Shown: one piece after another, positions 56,146-63,565 of the stretch
How the letters are laid out: every line of letters begins with the position of its first letter
How positions within the stretch are numbered: the first letter of the stretch is position 1
Assembly: GCF_000312105.1 (NCBI RefSeq)
Contig: NZ_HE978637.1
Span: 62,001-126,000 of the forward strand
Length of the DNA: 64,000 bases
Origin: Aeromicrobium massiliense JC14
Lineage (GTDB): Bacteria; Actinomycetota; Actinomycetes; Propionibacteriales; Nocardioidaceae
Direction of reading: 5' to 3'
Notes under the pieces: model-generated
Seen by the model: only the letters and a program-made list of their open reading frames with translations
What the model was told of the DNA's origin: nothing
The model's database searches: none
Position numbers and translations under genes: made by a program

Positions 56146-56829
56146 TCAGGCCAGGTGGACGAGCGTCCAGCCGGACGCGCCGACCGGGACGCGGCGCTCG
56201 ACGCGGGCGTCCTCGAGCGCGCGCAGGCGCACCGACAGCTCGATCGTCGGGTCCGAGCTGGCCACGACGCGGTCCTCGGCGTCCAGCAGCAGCTCGCGGC
56301 TCATCGGGTCGAGCAGGTCGTCGACCTCGGCCAGCCAGGTGCGGACGACCAGGTCAGCGGCCACGACGCCCAGCACGGCGTCGTCGACGACCACCGGCAC
56401 GGCCGCGACCATCGTCAGGTCGTCCGTGCCCCAGGAGTCGACGAACGGCGCGATGAGCGTGCGCTGCCGGGTCTGGACCGCGGTGCGGAACCAGCGCGAC
56501 TGGGCGAAGTCGTAGTAGGAGTCCGACGCCGGGTTGTCGACGTGCTGCTTGCGGCGCACCTCGTCGCCGGAACGGCGCCACCAGACCATCGTGCCGAGCG
56601 GGCCGAGACCGGCGGCCTCGGGTGCGACGGCGACGCCCGCGCCGATCGTGAGCGGATGCCCCTCGAGGTGGGCGAGCACCGGCGGCTCGGTGACCGCCGC
56701 CAGCGCCTCGGCGTCCGTGCCGCCGGCGAGCGCGGGCGCGGTCGCGGCCGCGATCCGCTCCAGGTCGGTGAAGAGCGCGTCGGTGACGTCGACGATGCGC
56801 TGGGCGCGCTGCTCCATGTCGCGTCTCAT
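56146..56829 (-). CDS. Cytosolic Cache-domain sensor protein
   Basis: 227 residues. A helical N-terminus (QRAQRIVDVTDALFTDLERI) leads into a PDC/Cache sensor fold: MVWWRRSGDEVRRKQHVDNP, YYDFAQSRWFRTAVQTRQRTLIAPFVDSWGTDDLTMVAAVPVV, VLGVVAADLVVRTW. Cache domains usually sense small ligands outside the cell on membrane receptors; here no signal peptide or transmembrane helix is seen, so it seems cytosolic. ATG 56829 is chosen because it overlaps the GntR stop (ATGA); ATG 56838 is in frame. Likely senses a ligand alongside the GntR regulator. Confidence 0.8.
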   Translation of the reverse strand: MRRDMEQRAQRIVDVTDALFTDLERIAAATAPALAGGTDAEALAAVTEPPVLAHLEGHPLTIGAGVAVAPEAAGLGPLGTMVWWRRSGDEVRRKQHVDNPASDSYYDFAQSRWFRTAVQTRQRTLIAPFVDSWGTDDLTMVAAVPVVVDDAVLGVVAADLVVRTWLAEVDDLLDPMSRELLLDAEDRVVASSDPTIELSVRLRALEDARVERRVPVGASGWTLVHLA

Positions 56830-57602
56830 GCCTGCCATCCGTTCGAGCGCAGCGTGCCGGCCCGGTCGGCGACGAACCCGATGGCGTCCGCGACGGCCTG
56901 CTCGGCCTCGCGGACGCGCACCTCGCGCAGATGCTCGGCCACCGGCTCGAGCAGGCGCGCGACGTGCTCGCGCGTCTCCACGGCGTGGTAGACGAGGGTG
57001 AGCACCGGGCTGTACTCCACCTGGGCGTTGATCAGGGCGGTGCTGAGCCGGGTCGACTGCGACGCCGCGCCCAGCTCGATGTAGAAGCGGCTCTCGGCGC
57101 GGCGGCCCTCGATGCCGTCGCCGGCCTCGTGCAGCCGCTCGACGCTGCGCGGCATCGGGGCGACGTCCTCGCTGGACGCGCGGCGGGCGGCGAGCCGCAC
57201 CGACTCCAGCGACAGCGCCCGGCGCCAGTCGGCCAGGTCGCGCAGGTCCAGGGCGGTCAGGGCGCGCACCTGGTCGATGGCCACGCGGATCTGGCTGACG
57301 GTCGGGGCGGTGACGACGGTGCCGCCGCCGCGTCCGCGCCGCGTGGTCACCAGGCCCTGGTCGCGCAGGCGGTTCAGTGCCTCGCGCAGCGTGACGGGGG
57401 AGATGTTGAACTGCGCGGCCAGCTCGGGCTCCGGCGGCAGCAGGTCGCCCTCGGCCAGGACGCCGAGCGAGATCGCGGTGCGCAGGCGCTCGGCCACCGT
57501 CTCGGCCCGGCCGTGGGCGTCCAGCGGCGCGAACAGCACGCGACGCGTGTGCGTCGTGAGCAGCTCGGGACGCCGGGGCGCCGACGCAGCGCGTGCAGGC
57601 AT
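56826..57602 (-). CDS. GntR-family regulator (FadR/FCD type)
   Basis: 258 residues. N-terminal winged helix: VAERLRTAISLGVLAEGDLLP then FNISPVTLREALNRLRDQGLVTTRRGRGGGTVV (about 38-98); helical FCD-like ligand domain follows (about 105-255). Coupled to the Cache protein by ATGA. ATG 57602 has TAGACT 7 nt upstream on the minus strand. Probably regulates the ABC transporter/oxidase locus; the palindrome at 50155-50168 is a candidate site. Confidence 0.9.
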   Translation of the reverse strand: MPARAASAPRRPELLTTHTRRVLFAPLDAHGRAETVAERLRTAISLGVLAEGDLLPPEPELAAQFNISPVTLREALNRLRDQGLVTTRRGRGGGTVVTAPTVSQIRVAIDQVRALTALDLRDLADWRRALSLESVRLAARRASSEDVAPMPRSVERLHEAGDGIEGRRAESRFYIELGAASQSTRLSTALINAQVEYSPVLTLVYHAVETREHVARLLEPVAEHLREVRVREAEQAVADAIGFVADRAGTLRSNGWQA

Positions 57603-57645
57603 GCTCGCGAGTCTATCGGCGCGCTCGGGCGTCCGGGTCGTTCCG

Positions 57646-58305
57646 TCAGGCGCGTTGCAGCGGGACGTCCATGCGCTCGGCGAGCTCGTCGAACGACAGG
57701 CCGTAGGTCTCCAGCACGGTGACGCCGTCGGGCCCAACCGCGAACACGCCGTGGTCGGTGTAGACCCGGCTCACGCAGCCGACGCCGGTGAGCGGGTACG
57801 TGCACGCCGGCACGATCTTGGCCGAGCCGTCCTTGGCGAACAGGCTCATCATCACCAGCACCTCCTTGGCGCCGATGGCCAGGTCCATCGCGCCGCCGAC
57901 GGCGGGGATGGCGTCGGGTGCGCCGGTGTGCCAGTTGGCCAGGTCGCCGTTGCCCGCGACCTGGAAGGCGCCCAGCACGCAGACGTCCAGGTGGCCACCG
58001 CGCATCATCGCGAACGAGTCGGCGTGGTGGAAGTACGCAGCGCCGGGCAGCTCGGTGACCGGCACCTTGCCGGCGTTGGTGAGGTCGGTGTCGACCTCGT
58101 CGCCCTGGGCCTGCGGCCCCATGCCAAGCATGCCGTTCTCGGTGTGCAGGACGACGCCGGAGTCGGCCGACAGGTGGTCGGCGACCTTCGTCGGCTGGCC
58201 GATGCCCAGGTTCACGTACGAGCCGTCGGGGATGTCGCGGGCGACGCGGGCGGCGAGCTCGTCGCGGTCTAGCGGGCCCCGGTCGGTGTGCTCCTGCGTG
58301 CTCAT
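57646..58305 (-). CDS. pcaJ: 3-oxoadipate CoA-transferase subunit B (PcaJ-like)
   Basis: 219 residues, CoA-transferase beta subunit. The catalytic Glu lies in HTENGMLGMGP near 54, with YVNLGIGQPTKVADHL near 29. With the alpha subunit it transfers CoA from succinyl-CoA to a 3-oxo acid: 3-oxoadipate (PcaIJ) or acetoacetate (ScoAB). The pcaF-type thiolase and IclR neighbours favour 3-oxoadipate. Start overlaps the alpha stop. Confidence 0.88.
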   Translation of the reverse strand: MSTQEHTDRGPLDRDELAARVARDIPDGSYVNLGIGQPTKVADHLSADSGVVLHTENGMLGMGPQAQGDEVDTDLTNAGKVPVTELPGAAYFHHADSFAMMRGGHLDVCVLGAFQVAGNGDLANWHTGAPDAIPAVGGAMDLAIGAKEVLVMMSLFAKDGSAKIVPACTYPLTGVGCVSRVYTDHGVFAVGPDGVTVLETYGLSFDELAERMDVPLQRA

Positions 58306-59000
58306 CAGCGGGCTCCTTCCACCTGCAGGTGACGCGGCTCGACCCGCACCACGCGGTCGACGTAGATGCTCGGGGTCACGACCGCCTCGGGGTCGAGCGT
58401 CCCGGTCTCGACGACCTCGGACACCTGAGCGACGACCGTGGTGGCGGCGGTGGCCATGACCGGGCCGAAGTTCCGGGCCGTCTTGCGGTAGACGAGGTTG
58501 CCCATGCGGTCCGCGGTGTGCGCCGAGATGAGCGCGACGTCGCCCTTGATCGGCATCTCGAGCACGTAGGTGCGTCCGTCGATCTCGCGCACCTCCTTGC
58601 CCTCGGCCAGCGGGGTGCCGACCGCGGTCGGACAGTAGAACGCCCCGATGCCGGCACCGGCGGCGCGCATGCGCTCGGCCAGGTTGCCCTGCGGGACGAC
58701 CTCGAGCTCGATCTTCCCGGCGCGGTACAGCTCGTCGAACACGAACGAGTCGCTCTGCCGCGGGAACGAGCAGACGACCTTGCGGACGCGTCCGGCCTTG
58801 AGCAGCGCGGCCAGGCCCCACTCGCCGTTGCCGGCGTTGTTGCTGACCACGGTGAGGTCCTTCGCGCCCTGGTCGATGAGCGCCTCGATGAGGTCGAACG
58901 GCATGCCGGCCAGGCCGAAGCCGCCGACGAGCACGGTCGAGCCGTCCTCGATCCCGTCGACCGCCTCGCGCGCCGTGTCCAGCACGGTGGCCCGGGTCAT
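58305..59000 (-). CDS. pcaI: 3-oxoadipate CoA-transferase subunit A (PcaI-like)
   Basis: 231 residues, CoA-transferase alpha subunit. VLVGGFGLAGMPFDLIEALI near 23 and VVSNNAGNGEWGLAALLKAG near 50 are diagnostic. ATG 59000 overlaps the thiolase stop (ATGA) and its own stop overlaps pcaJ, so pcaF-pcaI-pcaJ are translationally coupled. No upstream ring-cleavage genes (pcaHGBDC) are present in the window. Confidence 0.88.
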   Translation of the reverse strand: MTRATVLDTAREAVDGIEDGSTVLVGGFGLAGMPFDLIEALIDQGAKDLTVVSNNAGNGEWGLAALLKAGRVRKVVCSFPRQSDSFVFDELYRAGKIELEVVPQGNLAERMRAAGAGIGAFYCPTAVGTPLAEGKEVREIDGRTYVLEMPIKGDVALISAHTADRMGNLVYRKTARNFGPVMATAATTVVAQVSEVVETGTLDPEAVVTPSIYVDRVVRVEPRHLQVEGAR

Positions 59001-60184
59001 CGCGCGTCCGACGCGGTGTTCTCGAGGACGACGGCCAGGCCCTGCCCGACGCCGATGCAGATGCCGGCGACGCCCCAGCGCTGCTTGCGCTCGCGCAGGA
59101 CGTGGGCGAGGGTGCCGACCACGCGGGCGCCGGACGCGCCGAGCGGGTGGCCGATGGCGATCGCGCCGCCGCGGGTGTTGACGATCTCGGGGTCGACGTC
59201 CCAGGCGTCGACGCAGGCCAGTGACTGGGCGGCGAAGGCCTCGTTGAGCTCGACGGCACCGACGTCGGACCACGAGATGCCCGCCCGGCGCAGCGCCGCG
59301 TTGGCCGCCTCGACGGGAGCGAAGCCGAACTCGGTCGGGTCGAGCGCGTGGACGCCGCGGCCGGCGATGCGGGCCAGCGGCTCGAGGCCGAGCGTCGAGG
59401 CGGCAGCCTCGGAGCCGATGACGACCGCGGACGCGCCGTCGTTCAGCGGCGAGGCGTTGCCGGCGGTGATGCTGCCGTCGGGGCGGAAGGCCGGCTTGAG
59501 GCCGGCGAGCTTCTCGACCGTCGTGCCGGGCCGGATGCTCTCGTCGCGGTCGAGCTCGACGCCCTCGACCGCCACGGCGAGGTCGGCGTAGAAGCCGTCG
59601 TCCCAGGCCTGGGCCGCGAGCTCGTGCGAGCGGGCGGCGAACGCGTCCTGGCGGTCACGGCCGATGTCCTTGGCCTCGGCCAGCTGCTCGTTGCACTCGC
59701 CGAGCGAGATCGTCCACTCCTTCGGCATGCGCGGGTTGACCAGGCGCCAACCGAGGGTGGTCGAGACCGCAGTGGTGTCGCCGGCCGGGAACGCGCGGCT
59801 CGGCTTCGGCAGCACCCACGGCGCGCGGGTCATGGACTCCACGCCGCCGGCCACCACGACGTCCGCGTCGCCGGTGTCGACGGCGCGCGAGGCCTGGATG
59901 ACCGCGTCGAGGCTGGACCCGCAGAGCCGGTTGATGCTGGTCGCGGGCACCGACGTGGGCAGGCCGGCGAGCAGCACGGCCATGCGTCCGACGTTGCGGT
60001 TGTCCTCACCGGCGCCGTTGGCGTTGCCCCACAGGACGTCGTCGATGCGGGCCGGGTCCAGGTCGGGGGCCTTGGCCAGCACGCCGCGGAGCGCGGTGGC
60101 GGCCAGGTCGTCGGGGCGGACGCCGGCGAGGGCGCCGTTGAACTTGCCGAACGGGGTGCGAGCGGCCGCGTACACGTAGGCCAT
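58997..60184 (-). CDS. pcaF: Acetyl-CoA C-acyltransferase (3-oxoadipyl-CoA thiolase, PcaF-like)
   Basis: 395 residues; cleaves 3-oxoadipyl-CoA to acetyl-CoA and succinyl-CoA. Active sites: SINRLCGSSLDAV (nucleophile Cys near 88), GGAIAIGHPLGASGARV (His near 345) and GICIGVGQGLAVV (second Cys near 378). ATG 60184 has GGAGGA upstream. An IclR site region precedes it. First gene of pcaFIJ on the minus strand. Confidence 0.92.
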   Translation of the reverse strand: MAYVYAAARTPFGKFNGALAGVRPDDLAATALRGVLAKAPDLDPARIDDVLWGNANGAGEDNRNVGRMAVLLAGLPTSVPATSINRLCGSSLDAVIQASRAVDTGDADVVVAGGVESMTRAPWVLPKPSRAFPAGDTTAVSTTLGWRLVNPRMPKEWTISLGECNEQLAEAKDIGRDRQDAFAARSHELAAQAWDDGFYADLAVAVEGVELDRDESIRPGTTVEKLAGLKPAFRPDGSITAGNASPLNDGASAVVIGSEAAASTLGLEPLARIAGRGVHALDPTEFGFAPVEAANAALRRAGISWSDVGAVELNEAFAAQSLACVDAWDVDPEIVNTRGGAIAIGHPLGASGARVVGTLAHVLRERKQRWGVAGICIGVGQGLAVVLENTASDAR

Positions 60185-60203
60185 GGGTCCTCCTGGAGGA
60201 GAA

Positions 60204-60237
60204 GTTCACGATGCGAACAAGTGTTTGCTGTGCGAAC
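60204..60237. promoter_or_regulatory. Candidate IclR operator before pcaF
   Basis: GTTC-ACGATGC-GAAC (60204-60218) is an inverted repeat, and TGCGAAC occurs twice (60212-60218 and 60231-60237), 19 bp apart. Repeated GTTCG/CGAAC half-sites are typical of PcaR/IclR regulators. Lies 20-53 bp upstream of pcaF and next to the 3' end of the IclR gene. Confidence 0.55.
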
Positions 60238-60273
60238 TCAAGCCTACCAAGCCGAGGGCCGGTCGGCCAGGGG

Positions 60274-61056
60274 TCAGACGGCGTGCGGGGCGACGGCGAG
60301 GTCGTCCGAGATCGCCGCCGCGGTGGCCAGGAGCTCGGTGCGGTACGACTCGGGCAGGGAGCGTCCGGCGTAGGTGGCCGAGACGTTGACCGCCGCGACG
60401 ACGCGTCCGCCGGTGCCGCGCAGGGGAGCGGCCACCGAGGCCAGGCCGGGCTCGAGCTCCTGCTCGACGCTGGCCCACCCCTGGTCGCGCACCCGGCCGA
60501 GCGCGGCCCGCAGCGTCGCCTCGTCGTGCAGCGTGGCGTCGGTGAGGGCGGTCAGCTCGGCGGTGGCGAAGTACGCGTCCAGCTCGGCGGGCTCCAGGTG
60601 GGCGAGCAGCACCCGGCCCATGGACGTGGCGTGGGCCGGGAAGCGCGTGCCGACGGTGATGCCGACCGACATGATGCGCCGCGTGCCGACCCGGGCGACG
60701 TAGACGATGTCGGTGCCGTCGAGCACGGCCGCGGACGTCGACTCGTGCAGCGCGGCGCTGAGCCGCTCCAGGTGGGGCTGGGCGATCTGCGGCAGGTCCA
60801 GGCCGCTCAGGTACGCGGTGCCGAGCCGCAGCACCTGTGGCGTCAGCGAGAAGCGGGTGCCGTCGAGCCGCACGAACCCCAGGTCGACGAGCGTGAGCAG
60901 GAACCGCCGGGCGGTGGCGCGGCTCAGGCCGGTGCGCTGGGCGACCTCGGTGAGCGTCATCGCCGGGTGGTCGCGGTCGAACGCAGTGATGACGGCGAGC
61001 CCGCGCTCCAGCGACTGCACGTGGTGCGCGCCGGGGGACGGCTCGGCCGGTGTCAT
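60274..61056 (-). CDS. IclR-family regulator (PcaR-like)
   Basis: 260 residues. HTH domain: VQSLERGLAVITAFDRDHPAMTL then AQRTGLSRATARRFLLTLVDLGFV (about 13-62); effector domain with ATSMGRVLLAHLEPAELDAYF near 142 and AAPLRGTGGRVVAAVNVSATY near 208. Pca-type IclR regulators activate pca genes with beta-ketoadipate or protocatechuate. GTG at 61065 is in frame, but TAGGGT (61069-61064) 7 nt before ATG 61056 favours the ATG. Confidence 0.9.
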   Translation of the reverse strand: MTPAEPSPGAHHVQSLERGLAVITAFDRDHPAMTLTEVAQRTGLSRATARRFLLTLVDLGFVRLDGTRFSLTPQVLRLGTAYLSGLDLPQIAQPHLERLSAALHESTSAAVLDGTDIVYVARVGTRRIMSVGITVGTRFPAHATSMGRVLLAHLEPAELDAYFATAELTALTDATLHDEATLRAALGRVRDQGWASVEQELEPGLASVAAPLRGTGGRVVAAVNVSATYAGRSLPESYRTELLATAAAISDDLAVAPHAV

Positions 61057-61084
61057 GGTGGCCACCCTAGGGTCCGCCGGACGC

Positions 61085-61477
61085 TCAGAGCTGCGCGATG
61101 CGCATGGCCGACCACGCGCCGCCCAGGCGGTGGTGCTCGTAGGCCGCCCACGCGAAGTCGTCCAGGACGTCGTACACGTCCTCGGGCGTCATGGTGCCGT
61201 AGCCGTCGTCGGGGTAGACGACCCAGACCGGCTCGACGGAGCCGAGCTCGGAGAGGGTGTCGTCGAGCAGTCGGCGCAGGTCGGCCTGCCCGTCGGCGAC
61301 CAGGACGGCGGCGTCGACGCTCTCGCTGGAGTCGTCGTCGCCCTCGGGCGCCTCGATGACGAAGGCGCCCTCGGGCAGGGGGTCGAGCAGGCTGTCGGTC
61401 TCGAGGGAGCCGCCGACCAGCCAGACGGCGTACCCCTCGCCGATGCCGAGCAGCTCGGCGGTGGTGGGCTCAGGCAC
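61085..61477 (-). CDS. Acidic hypothetical protein (possibly DUF3052-like)
   Basis: 130 residues, strongly acidic, no membrane segment. LLGIGEGYAVWLVGG near 6, AAVLVADGQADLRRLLDD near 60, and VWVVYPDDGYGTMTPEDVYDVLDDFAWAAYEHHRLG near 85 recall actinobacterial DUF3052 proteins, but the match is from memory and weak. GTG 61483 is in frame, but TAGGCT (61489-61484) abuts it; GTG 61477 lies 6 nt after the hexamer and is preferred. Confidence 0.65.
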   Translation of the reverse strand: MPEPTTAELLGIGEGYAVWLVGGSLETDSLLDPLPEGAFVIEAPEGDDDSSESVDAAVLVADGQADLRRLLDDTLSELGSVEPVWVVYPDDGYGTMTPEDVYDVLDDFAWAAYEHHRLGGAWSAMRIAQL

Positions 61478-61486
61478 GGGCACAGC

Positions 61487-62194
61487 CTAGCGACGCGTGG
61501 CCGTCAGGTCCCAGATGTCGCGCCCGACGGTCGTGCCCTTGGTCTCGAACCGGGTCACGGTGCGCCCGGCGAAGCGCTCGGTGCGGCCGGCGTGGTCGAA
61601 GCCCTCGGCGCGGGCGAGCACCTCGTCCATCTGCTCGGCGTAGTCGAGCCAGTCGGTCGCGAGCCGCAGCGTGCCGCCCGGCCGCAGCACCCGCCGCACG
61701 AGCGGCAGGAACGAGTCGTCGACCAGGCGCCGCTTGTGGTGGCGCTTCTTGTGCCACGGGTCGGGGAAGAACACCCACACCTCGTCGGCGCGCTCGGCCG
61801 GCACCATCGTGGCCAGGGCCTCGGCGGCGTTGACGATGGCCAACCGGACGTTGGTGAGCCGGTGCTGGCGCACCTGCACGAGGGTCTGCGCGACGCCCGG
61901 CTTGTAGACCTCGAGCGCCAGGAAGTCGTGGTCGGGACGCTCCTGGGCCGCGGCGACGACGGCCTCGCCGCGTCCGCTGCCGATCTCGACGACGAGCGGC
62001 GCCTGCCGGCCGAACGCGGCCTCGACGTCGAGCTCGTAGGCGGGGTCGACCGACGTGCTCGGGCCGCTGCGCGGGACGTCCAGCACGTAGCGTCCGGCCA
62101 GCTCGTCCCAGGCGCTCTGCTGGCGCTCGTTCAGGCGGCCGCCACGGCGGGTGAAGGAGACCGGCTCGGTGCGGTACGGGGGCGCTTCGGACAC
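61487..62194 (-). CDS. trmB: tRNA (guanine-N7)-methyltransferase TrmB
   Basis: 235 residues; makes m7G46 in tRNA. SAM loop VVEIGSGRGEAVVAAA near 69, FLALEVYKPGVAQTL near 91, and WVFFPDPWHKKRHHKRRLV near 140, the diagnostic catalytic block. GTG start with TAGGCT 6 nt upstream on the minus strand (62206-62201). Divergent from the DinB gene, both with leaderless-type promoters. Confidence 0.95.
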   Translation of the reverse strand: MSEAPPYRTEPVSFTRRGGRLNERQQSAWDELAGRYVLDVPRSGPSTSVDPAYELDVEAAFGRQAPLVVEIGSGRGEAVVAAAQERPDHDFLALEVYKPGVAQTLVQVRQHRLTNVRLAIVNAAEALATMVPAERADEVWVFFPDPWHKKRHHKRRLVDDSFLPLVRRVLRPGGTLRLATDWLDYAEQMDEVLARAEGFDHAGRTERFAGRTVTRFETKGTTVGRDIWDLTATRR

Positions 62195-62200
62195 CGCAGC

Positions 62201-62225
62201 AGCCTACCGGCGGCTGTCGTAGGGT
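62201..62225. promoter_or_regulatory. Divergent leaderless promoters of trmB and the DinB gene
   Basis: TAGGCT on the minus strand (62206-62201) ends 6 nt before GTG 62194, and TAGGGT on the plus strand (62220-62225) ends 6 nt before ATG 62232. The two -10 hexamers are 13 bp apart, a near-symmetrical pair. Confidence 0.6.
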
Positions 62226-62231
62226 CTGGCC

Positions 62232-62756
62232 ATGGCGATCACCCCCGACTCCAAGGACTGGACCTGGGTCCTGTCCGAGCCGTGCCCCGAGTGCGGCTTC
62301 GACCCGGCCGGCCTGGACCCGCGGGAGGTGCCCGGGCTGGTGCGCCAGAGCGTCCCGCGCTGGCAGCTGGCGCTCGACCGCGGCGACGCCCACGAGCGTC
62401 CGGACGAGCAGACCTGGTCGGTCGTCGAGTACGCCTGCCACGTGCGCGACGTCTTCACCGTCTTCTCCGAGCGGGTCGCGCTCATGCTCACCCAGGACGA
62501 CCCGGTGTTCGAGAACTGGGACCAGGACGCCACCGCGCTCGAGCAGGACTACGCATCCCAGGACGCGGCGACGGTCGCGCCCCGGCTCGCCGCCACCGCC
62601 GAGCTGGCCGCCGCCTCGTTCGAGTCGGTGCCCGACGACGCCTGGGAGCGCACCGGGCGCCGCAGCAACGGCTCGTCGTTCACGGTGGCCACGCTCGCGC
62701 AGTACTTCTGGCACGACGTCGAGCACCACCTGCACGACGTCCGCGCGGACCAGTGA
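62232..62756 (+). CDS. DinB-superfamily protein
   Basis: 174 residues, DinB four-helix bundle (DinB_2/MDMPI type). The metal triad may be His in WSVVEYACHVRDVF near 70 and His in LAQYFWHDVEHHLHDV near 158. CPECG near 18 is an extra Cys pair. The family includes mycothiol- or bacillithiol-dependent isomerases/transferases and stress proteins; actinobacteria use mycothiol, so that cosubstrate is plausible but unproven. ATG has TAGGGT 6 nt upstream. Overlaps mobA by GTGA. Confidence 0.85.
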   Translation: MAITPDSKDWTWVLSEPCPECGFDPAGLDPREVPGLVRQSVPRWQLALDRGDAHERPDEQTWSVVEYACHVRDVFTVFSERVALMLTQDDPVFENWDQDATALEQDYASQDAATVAPRLAATAELAAASFESVPDDAWERTGRRSNGSSFTVATLAQYFWHDVEHHLHDVRADQ

Positions 62757-63316
62757 CCCCGGACGCCGTCGACGCGGTCGTCCTCGCCGGTGGGCGGGGG
62801 ACGCGGCTCGGCGGCGTCGACAAGGGCGCGCTCGAGGTCGACGGCCGCACGTTGCTCGACGGGGTGCTGGACGCCGTCGCCGGCTGCGACCACGTGGTCG
62901 TCGTCGGTGACGTCGCGCCGCGTCCGGGCCTGGTGGTGACGCGCGAGCAGCCGCCGTTCGCCGGCCCGGCCGCGGCCGTGGCCGCCGGGCTCGCCCTCGT
63001 CGAGGCGCCGTGGGTGCTGCTGCTGGCGTGCGACCTGCCGCGGGCGGTCGACGCCGTCCCGGCCCTGCTCGCCGCCGAGCGCGGGCCCGACGGCGTGGTC
63101 GCCGTCGACGGGACGGGTCGCCGTCAGCACCTGCTGTGCCTCGTCCGGACCGAGACGCTGCGGGCCGCGGCGGCCGCCGCGGGCGACCTGGAGGGTGCCG
63201 CGCTGCGCCGCCTGCTCGCCCCGCTCGACCTGGTCGAGCAGCCGCTGCCGGCTCGTCTGACGCAGGACGTCGACACGTGGCACGATCTCGAGAGAGCGAG
63301 AGGAGAGCACCGGTGA
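62753..63316 (+). CDS. mobA: Molybdenum cofactor guanylyltransferase MobA
   Basis: 187 residues; GTP + Mo-molybdopterin to Mo-MGD, the bis-MGD cofactor of DMSO-reductase-family enzymes such as formate dehydrogenase. VVLAGGRGTRLGGVDKGALEV at residue 9 is the nucleotide loop, and LLLACDLPRAVDAVP near 85 holds the metal Asp. GTG start overlaps the DinB stop. Followed by DUF6457 and fdhD, which fits bis-MGD enzyme maturation. Confidence 0.93.
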   Translation: MTPDAVDAVVLAGGRGTRLGGVDKGALEVDGRTLLDGVLDAVAGCDHVVVVGDVAPRPGLVVTREQPPFAGPAAAVAAGLALVEAPWVLLLACDLPRAVDAVPALLAAERGPDGVVAVDGTGRRQHLLCLVRTETLRAAAAAAGDLEGAALRRLLAPLDLVEQPLPARLTQDVDTWHDLERARGEHR

Positions 63317-63564
63317 GCGACATCTCCCTGGAGCAGTGGGCCACGGCCCTGGCCGCCGAGCTCGGTCTCGGCCCGGACGCCGTCGACGTCGAGCAGGTGC
63401 TCGACCTGGCCGCGGACGCCGCGCACGGCGTCGTGCGACCGGCCGCGCCCGTGACGACCTACCTGGTGGGCCTGGCCGCGGGCAAGGCCGGGGGCACCGA
63501 CGCCGACGTGGCCGACGCCGTGGCCCGTGCGGAGGCCCTGATCGACCGTCTCGGGGAGGAGTGA
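63313..63564 (+). CDS. DUF6457 protein
   Basis: 83 residues, all helical: LEQWATALAAELGLGPDAVD near 6, VLDLAADAAHGVVRPAAPVTTYLVGLAAG near 30. This small family lies between mobA and fdhD in many actinobacteria; function unknown but probably linked to molybdoenzyme maturation. GTG start overlaps the mobA stop (GTGA). Confidence 0.85.
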   Translation: MSDISLEQWATALAAELGLGPDAVDVEQVLDLAADAAHGVVRPAAPVTTYLVGLAAGKAGGTDADVADAVARAEALIDRLGEE

Positions 63565-63565
63565 C

